Origin: Actinomycetota bacterium
GTDB lineage: Bacteria; Actinomycetota; Thermoleophilia; Gaiellales; Gaiellaceae
Length of the DNA stretch: 8,750 bases
Direction: 5' to 3'
Assembly: GCA_013696595.1 (NCBI GenBank)
Contig: JACCYG010000066.1
Span: forward strand, 1 to 8,750
Below, in pieces: positions 5,404 through 8,750 of the stretch. The notes beneath the pieces were generated by a model. It had not been told where the DNA came from and searched no databases. It saw only the letters and a program-made list of their open reading frames with translations. How positions within the stretch are numbered: the first letter of the stretch is position 1; each line of letters begins with the position of its first letter. A program made the position numbers and the translations under genes.

Positions 5404-5850
5404 GTGGCAGTCTGGGGCTCGCTCGTATTCGCGCTCATAGCCGGCGCGATGATCCCGTTCCAGGCGGGCATCAACGTTCAGCTCGCAGGGTTGGTGGGTG
5501 GATCGCTGCGCGCGGCGCTCGTCTCGTTCGTCGTCGGAACCGCTGCCCTCTTCCTGCTCGCGCTCCTCGCGACGCGTGGGGTTCCCTCCGTCTCGCGTGC
5601 TTCGGCGGCACCTTGGTGGGTCTGGGTGGGAGGGCTGCTCGGCGCGTTCTACGTGTTCGGCTCGATCGTCACGGCGCCTCGCCTCGGCGCGGTCGTGCTA
5701 ATCGCCGCGGTGGTAGCGGGCCAGTCGATCGCCTCGGTCGTGATCGACCACCACGGTTGGGTCGGCTTCGACGAGCACCCGGTCACGCCGGGGCGCATCG
5801 CGGGTCTCGTGCTCCTGGGCGCCGGCGTGGCCTTGGTTCGCGTCTTCTAG
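5404..5850 (+). CDS. DMT-family transporter, YdcZ / DUF606 type (single five-helix unit)
   Basis: A 148-residue integral membrane protein of the YdcZ/DUF606 branch of the drug/metabolite transporter superfamily. Signatures are PFQAGINVQL (18-27), ALVSFVVGT (38-46), WWVWVGGLLGAFYV (71-84), APRLGAVVLIAAVVAGQ (91-107) and DHHGWVGFDEHP (115-126), with five hydrophobic segments at about 4-22, 36-57, 70-90, 95-113 and 131-147. This is half the size of a ten-helix EamA carrier, so by family precedent it would work as a dimer. The substrate is unknown. The reading frame is open far upstream across the preceding gene; GTG 5404 is chosen because it gives the family N-terminus and lies 40 bp after the LspA-like stop, whereas earlier starts would overlap that gene by hundreds of bases. 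A tight convergent neighbour begins its stop codon 30 bp after this gene. Confidence 0.8.
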   Translation: MAVWGSLVFALIAGAMIPFQAGINVQLAGLVGGSLRAALVSFVVGTAALFLLALLATRGVPSVSRASAAPWWVWVGGLLGAFYVFGSIVTAPRLGAVVLIAAVVAGQSIASVVIDHHGWVGFDEHPVTPGRIAGLVLLGAGVALVRVF

Positions 5851-5860
5851 CGCTCGCCGC

Positions 5861-5880
5861 GGGCGGGGCAAGCCCCGCCC
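5861..5880. repeat. Perfect GC palindrome between convergent genes (bidirectional terminator or REP-like element)
   Basis: Arms GGGCGGGGC (5861-5869) and GCCCCGCCC (5872-5880) with an AA centre occupy 20 of the 30 bp between the YdcZ stop and the stop of the convergent amidohydrolase gene. The adjoining CTAC (5881-5884) carries the complement of the amidohydrolase TAG stop. No T-tract follows on either strand, so it is not a classical intrinsic terminator. The shape, a GC palindrome ending in CCCCTAC, resembles dispersed intergenic palindromes seen in many high-GC genomes, which is recollection and not tested here. Confidence 0.6.
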
Positions 5881-7125
5881 CTACACCTGAGTTGAGACGC
5901 GCTCGATCGTCTTCGTCGCGAGCCGGTCGAGCGCTTGCACCGAGAGCTCGAGGTGCTCGGGCTTCGTGTCCTCGAGCTTCGTGTGCGAGAGGCCGCGTAG
6001 GCTCTGGACGAAGAGCATCACGGTCGGAACCCCGGCCCTCGAGACCTCGGCGGCGTCGTGGAGGGGTCCGCTCGGGAGACGGTGCGACTGGCCGGCGACC
6101 TCCGTGACCGCCTCGTCCGCGAGCTCGATCAACGCGTCGTCGAAGAGGATCGGCTCGATCGCCCAGATCCGCTCCCACGAGACCTCGACGTCCTCTTCCT
6201 TCGCGAACCGTTCAGCGGCCTCTCGTGCCTCCGCCAGCATCTCGGCGAGCTTCCCGGCGTCCAGGTGGCGCTGGTCGAGGAGCTGCTCGGCCGTCTCGAC
6301 GACCGAGGTCACGATCCCTGGCTTGCAGACGACGTTCCCGGACGTGCACACGGCCCCCTGGCCCGTCCGCTTCGCGATCTCCCGGATCTCGAGCGCGAGC
6401 TTCGCGGCTCCGGCGAGGGCGTCCCGCCGCTTGTCCATCGGCGTCGAGCCCGCGTGCGCCGCCTGGCCCGTCCACGTGATCTGGCTCCGCTCGACGCCGT
6501 ACGTCCCTAGCACGACCCCGAGCGGTATGTCCATCGACTCGAGCACCGGCCCCTGCTCGATGTGGAGCTCGAGGTACGCAGCGGCTCCCTCGCGCTGACT
6601 CTTGGCGTCCAGCGCGCGGTCGAGATCCACGCCGTGCTCCTCGAGTGCGTCGGGCAAGCTCGTGCCCTCCGCGTCCTTCCGCCGGCGCAGCTCGTCCTGG
6701 TCGGCCATCGAGCCCGCAGCGGCACTCGATCCGAAGAGCGAGCGGCCGAACCGCGCGCCCTCCTCGTCGGCCCACTCGACGAGTCGAACCGTCGTCGCCG
6801 GCTCGCCCTCCTCGGCGATCCGCCTCATGACCTCGACTCCCGCGACGACGTTGAGCGCGCCGTCGAGCCAGCCCCCGTTCGGGACTGAGTCGATGTGCCC
6901 GCCGATCAGGACGGCGTGGTCAGAGGCCCCGCCAAGCGTCCACCACTGGTTGCCCGCCTCGTCGATCTCGTGCTCGAGCGGAAGTTCGTCCAGCTTCCCG
7001 CGCAGCCACTCGCGGGCGCGCTTCCACGTGTCCGTCCAGGCGACGCGCTGAGCCCCGTTCTCGTCCCCGGTGAGCTCGCGCAGCTCCTGCAGCTCTGCGA
7101 TGGTGCGGCTCGGATCGAGCGGCAT
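5881..7125 (-). CDS. M20-type Zn-dependent ureido-amidohydrolase (allantoate / N-carbamoyl-amino-acid hydrolase family)
   Basis: A 414-residue cytoplasmic amidohydrolase of the AllC/HyuC/beta-ureidopropionase group, which cleaves the ureido carbon of allantoate, N-carbamoyl-L-amino acids or N-carbamoyl-beta-alanine, releasing ammonia and CO2. Motifs in order: GGHIDSVPNGGWLDGALNVV (75-94) with metal ligands H77 and bridging D88; WADEEGARFGRSLFGS (118-133) with E121/E122; LELHIEQGPVLE (185-196) with H188; the lid segment QAAHAGSTPMDKRRDA (221-236); SGPLHDAAE (352-360); and RGLSHTKLED (377-386) with H380. All catalytic and metal positions are present and the length is normal. ATG 7125 begins 9 nt after a good -10, with no Shine-Dalgarno, so the mRNA is probably leaderless. 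It is divergent from the NCS1 transporter 98 bp away, which suggests uptake and hydrolysis of the same ureide or hydantoin-derived compound. Substrate specificity within the family cannot be read safely. Confidence 0.9.
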   Translation of the reverse strand: MPLDPSRTIAELQELRELTGDENGAQRVAWTDTWKRAREWLRGKLDELPLEHEIDEAGNQWWTLGGASDHAVLIGGHIDSVPNGGWLDGALNVVAGVEVMRRIAEEGEPATTVRLVEWADEEGARFGRSLFGSSAAAGSMADQDELRRRKDAEGTSLPDALEEHGVDLDRALDAKSQREGAAAYLELHIEQGPVLESMDIPLGVVLGTYGVERSQITWTGQAAHAGSTPMDKRRDALAGAAKLALEIREIAKRTGQGAVCTSGNVVCKPGIVTSVVETAEQLLDQRHLDAGKLAEMLAEAREAAERFAKEEDVEVSWERIWAIEPILFDDALIELADEAVTEVAGQSHRLPSGPLHDAAEVSRAGVPTVMLFVQSLRGLSHTKLEDTKPEHLELSVQALDRLATKTIERVSTQV

Positions 7126-7134
7126 GGCCGGCCG

Positions 7135-7162
7135 ACTCTAGATCAGGCCCTCGCGCGCTCAA
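7135..7162 (-). promoter_or_regulatory. Promoter of the amidohydrolase gene
   Basis: On the minus strand, TTGAGC (7162-7157) matches the first four bases of the -35 consensus. It is followed after 16 bp by TAGAGT (7140-7135), which fits TANNNT. Only 9 nt separate the -10 from ATG 7125, so transcription would start at or within a few bases of the start codon. Confidence 0.6.
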
Positions 7163-7177
7163 AACAGCCGGGCCGTG

Positions 7178-7186
7178 TGGTAAGAA
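7178..7186 (+). promoter_or_regulatory. Weak extended -10 candidate for the NCS1 transporter gene
   Basis: TGG followed by TAAGAA (7181-7186) has the form of an extended -10 but ends in A rather than T and lacks a -35. It would place transcription start near 7193 with a leader of about 30 nt carrying the strong ribosome-binding site. Confidence 0.25.
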
Positions 7187-7210
7187 CGACCGGCGGAAGC
7201 TCAGCGACGC

Positions 7211-7218
7211 GGAGGAGG
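7211..7218 (+). promoter_or_regulatory. Strong ribosome-binding site of the NCS1 transporter gene
   Basis: GGAGGAGG lies 5 nt before ATG 7224 and fixes this start. The frame is absent from a simple list of complete ORFs because it has no stop inside the window. Confidence 0.8.
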
Positions 7219-7223
7219 GACAG

Positions 7224-8750
7224 ATGGCAGAAAGGCACGTCCTCGGTGAGGGCGTCATCCACGAGGCACGCGTCAAAGACCTGAGCGAGGTCAAGATCGA
7301 AGATCTCGCGATCAAGAGCGACGCCGAGGTCGACGAGCTGCGATCGGCCGTGGGGGCGTCGGCGTACTACAACGAAGACCTCGCGCCGGCCGGGCCGTCA
7401 CGACGCACGTGGAGCACATGGAACATCACGGCGATGTGGATCGGGATGTCGGTCGTGATCACGACCTACACCCTGGCCTCGGGTCTCATGATCGCGGGGA
7501 TGAACTGGTGGCAGGCGCTCCTCACGATCACGCTGGGGAACGTGATCGTGCTGATCCCGATGATCCTGAACGCGCACGCGGGAACGCGGTACGGAATCCC
7601 GTTTCCCGTCTTCGTTCGCGCGTCGTTCGGTATCCGCGGAGCGAACGTCGCCGCGATCGCACGCGCGATCGTCGCTTGCGGCTGGTTCGGAATCCAGACG
7701 TGGCTCGGCGCGCTGGCACTCGACGCACTGACGGGAGCGCTCTGGGGCGGGTGGACCGACGTCTCGGGTCACCGCGCCATCGCTTTCGCGGTCTTCTGGC
7801 TCGCCCAGGTGCTGATCATCCTGCGCGGCATGGAGGGCATCAAGTACCTCGAGTCGTGGGCGGCCCCGCTGCTCCTCGGCGGCGGCATCGCGGTCCTCCT
7901 GTGGGCATTCCTGAAGGTCGGGAGCATCACGGAGCCGTTCACCGCCTCGGCCCAGCTCGAGGAAGGAGGCCTCGGATTCTGGACGATCTTCTGGCCCGCG
8001 CTCGCAGCGAACGTCGGGTACTGGGCGACGCTGAGTCTCAACATCCCGGACTTCACCCGGTTCGCGCAGAGCCAGCGCTCACAGGCGATCGGCCAGGCGA
8101 TCGGCCTGCCGCTGACGATGATGGCCTTCAGCTTCATCGGGATCGCCACGACCGCCGCGACCGTCGTCCTCTACGGCGAGGCGATCTGGGATCCGGTCAC
8201 GCTCATGCAGACGATCGGGAACGCAGGCGTGCTCATCCTGGCGATGATCGTCATCGTGATCGCGCAGGTGACGACCAATATGGCCGCCAACGTCGTCGCT
8301 CCCTCGAACGACTTCTCGAACCTCCGCCCGACCTTGATCTCGTTCAAGACCGGCGGTGTGATCACGGCCGTGATCGGGATCCTCATGTTCCCCTGGGCGA
8401 TCTACGACAACTGGGCCGCGTATCTCTTCACCTGGCTCGTCGGGTACGGCAGCCTGCTCGGCGCGATCGGCGGAGTGATGATCACCGACTACTGGCTGAT
8501 CAGGCGGGAGCAGCTCGACCTGACCGACCTCTACCGGCGGGAGGGCCAGTACTGGTACTCGGCCGGCTTCAACTGGCGGGCGCTCGTCGCCGTGGCCGTC
8601 GCAGTGATCCCGGTCGTTCCGGGGTTCTGGAACGCGGCCACGACTCCGGGCGGTGTGATCGCCGACCCGAGCGTCCTCGACCGGCTCTATACCTACGGCT
8701 TCGGCTTCACGTTCCTCGTCGCGGCGGTGGTGTATGGGCTGCTCATGGCG
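7224..8750 (+). CDS. NCS1-family nucleobase / hydantoin / allantoin : cation symporter, 3' end beyond window
   Basis: An open frame of 509 codons without a stop encodes an NCS1 (Mhp1/PucI-type) inner-membrane symporter, expected to import a purine, pyrimidine, allantoin or hydantoin with Na+ or H+. A hydrophilic N-terminus of about 65 residues precedes twelve hydrophobic segments. Family markers are NITAMWIGMSVVITTYTLAS (67-86), TRYGIPFPVFVRASFGIRGAN (121-141), ACGWFGIQTW (151-160), GYWATLSLNIPDFTRF (265-280), QVTTNMAANVVAPSNDFSN (348-366) and MITDYWLIRREQLDLTDLYR (419-438). By alignment from memory with Mhp1, the substrate-stacking Trps are kept (W154, W267), as are the amide ligands (Q158, N356) and Na+-site residues (A347, T350, T351). 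Mhp1 Q42 is replaced by V78. The last visible residues (YGLLMA) look like the end of TM12, so little is missing. It is divergent from the ureido-amidohydrolase, a common partner in hydantoin or allantoin use. Confidence 0.9.
   Translation, partial: MAERHVLGEGVIHEARVKDLSEVKIEDLAIKSDAEVDELRSAVGASAYYNEDLAPAGPSRRTWSTWNITAMWIGMSVVITTYTLASGLMIAGMNWWQALLTITLGNVIVLIPMILNAHAGTRYGIPFPVFVRASFGIRGANVAAIARAIVACGWFGIQTWLGALALDALTGALWGGWTDVSGHRAIAFAVFWLAQVLIILRGMEGIKYLESWAAPLLLGGGIAVLLWAFLKVGSITEPFTASAQLEEGGLGFWTIFWPALAANVGYWATLSLNIPDFTRFAQSQRSQAIGQAIGLPLTMMAFSFIGIATTAATVVLYGEAIWDPVTLMQTIGNAGVLILAMIVIVIAQVTTNMAANVVAPSNDFSNLRPTLISFKTGGVITAVIGILMFPWAIYDNWAAYLFTWLVGYGSLLGAIGGVMITDYWLIRREQLDLTDLYRREGQYWYSAGFNWRALVAVAVAVIPVVPGFWNAATTPGGVIADPSVLDRLYTYGFGFTFLVAAVVYGLLMA

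Noticed and set aside
1..8750. CRISPR array, insertion sequence, prophage or integron signals
   Set aside because: No regularly spaced repeats, transposase or integrase motifs or terminal inverted repeats were visible; base composition looks uniform throughout.

Overview
The window is a high-G+C bacterial chromosomal segment whose third codon positions are nearly all G or C. An LLM-class oxidoreductase of the kind that often uses coenzyme F420, several GTG starts and several probable leaderless genes with a TANNNT -10 box suggest an actinobacterium, perhaps of the Thermoleophilia type. That placement is an inference from style and gene content; there is no rRNA or marker gene here to settle it.

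Layout. (1) An agmatinase-family ureohydrolase runs off the left edge on the minus strand (485 to <1). It is divergent from two plus-strand membrane-protein genes: a small His/Asp-rich protein (505-912) and a UPF0104/LPG-synthase-TM flippase-like protein (935-1930). (2) A 216-bp gap with weak inverted repeats separates these from a convergent minus-strand LLM flavin/F420 oxidoreductase (3163-2147). (3) A 179-bp divergent region with a TATAAT box and a leader hairpin leads into ATP-type phosphoenolpyruvate carboxykinase (3343-4890). This is followed on the same strand by a signal-peptidase-II-like membrane protein that lacks one catalytic Asp (4926-5363) and a short YdcZ/DUF606 DMT transporter (5404-5850). 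(4) A perfect 9-bp-arm GC palindrome lies between the YdcZ gene and a convergent M20-type ureido-amidohydrolase (7125-5881; allantoate or N-carbamoyl-amino-acid hydrolase type). (5) Divergent from the latter is an NCS1 (Mhp1-like) nucleobase/hydantoin/allantoin transporter that runs off the right edge (7224 to >8750).

How the genes may work together. The NCS1 importer and the ureido-amidohydrolase share a divergent control region. They form a plausible uptake-and-hydrolysis pair for a cyclic ureide, hydantoin or reduced pyrimidine. The LLM oxidoreductase and the ureohydrolase could belong to the same nitrogen-salvage theme, and PEPCK would handle C4 carbon in gluconeogenesis, but these links are inference. 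No mobile element, CRISPR array, tRNA or rRNA was seen. Nothing here is clearly an undescribed system. The best leads are the signal-peptidase-like protein with a lost catalytic Asp, the divergent PEPCK, the overlapping divergent leaderless promoter at 491-497, and the palindrome at 5861-5880.
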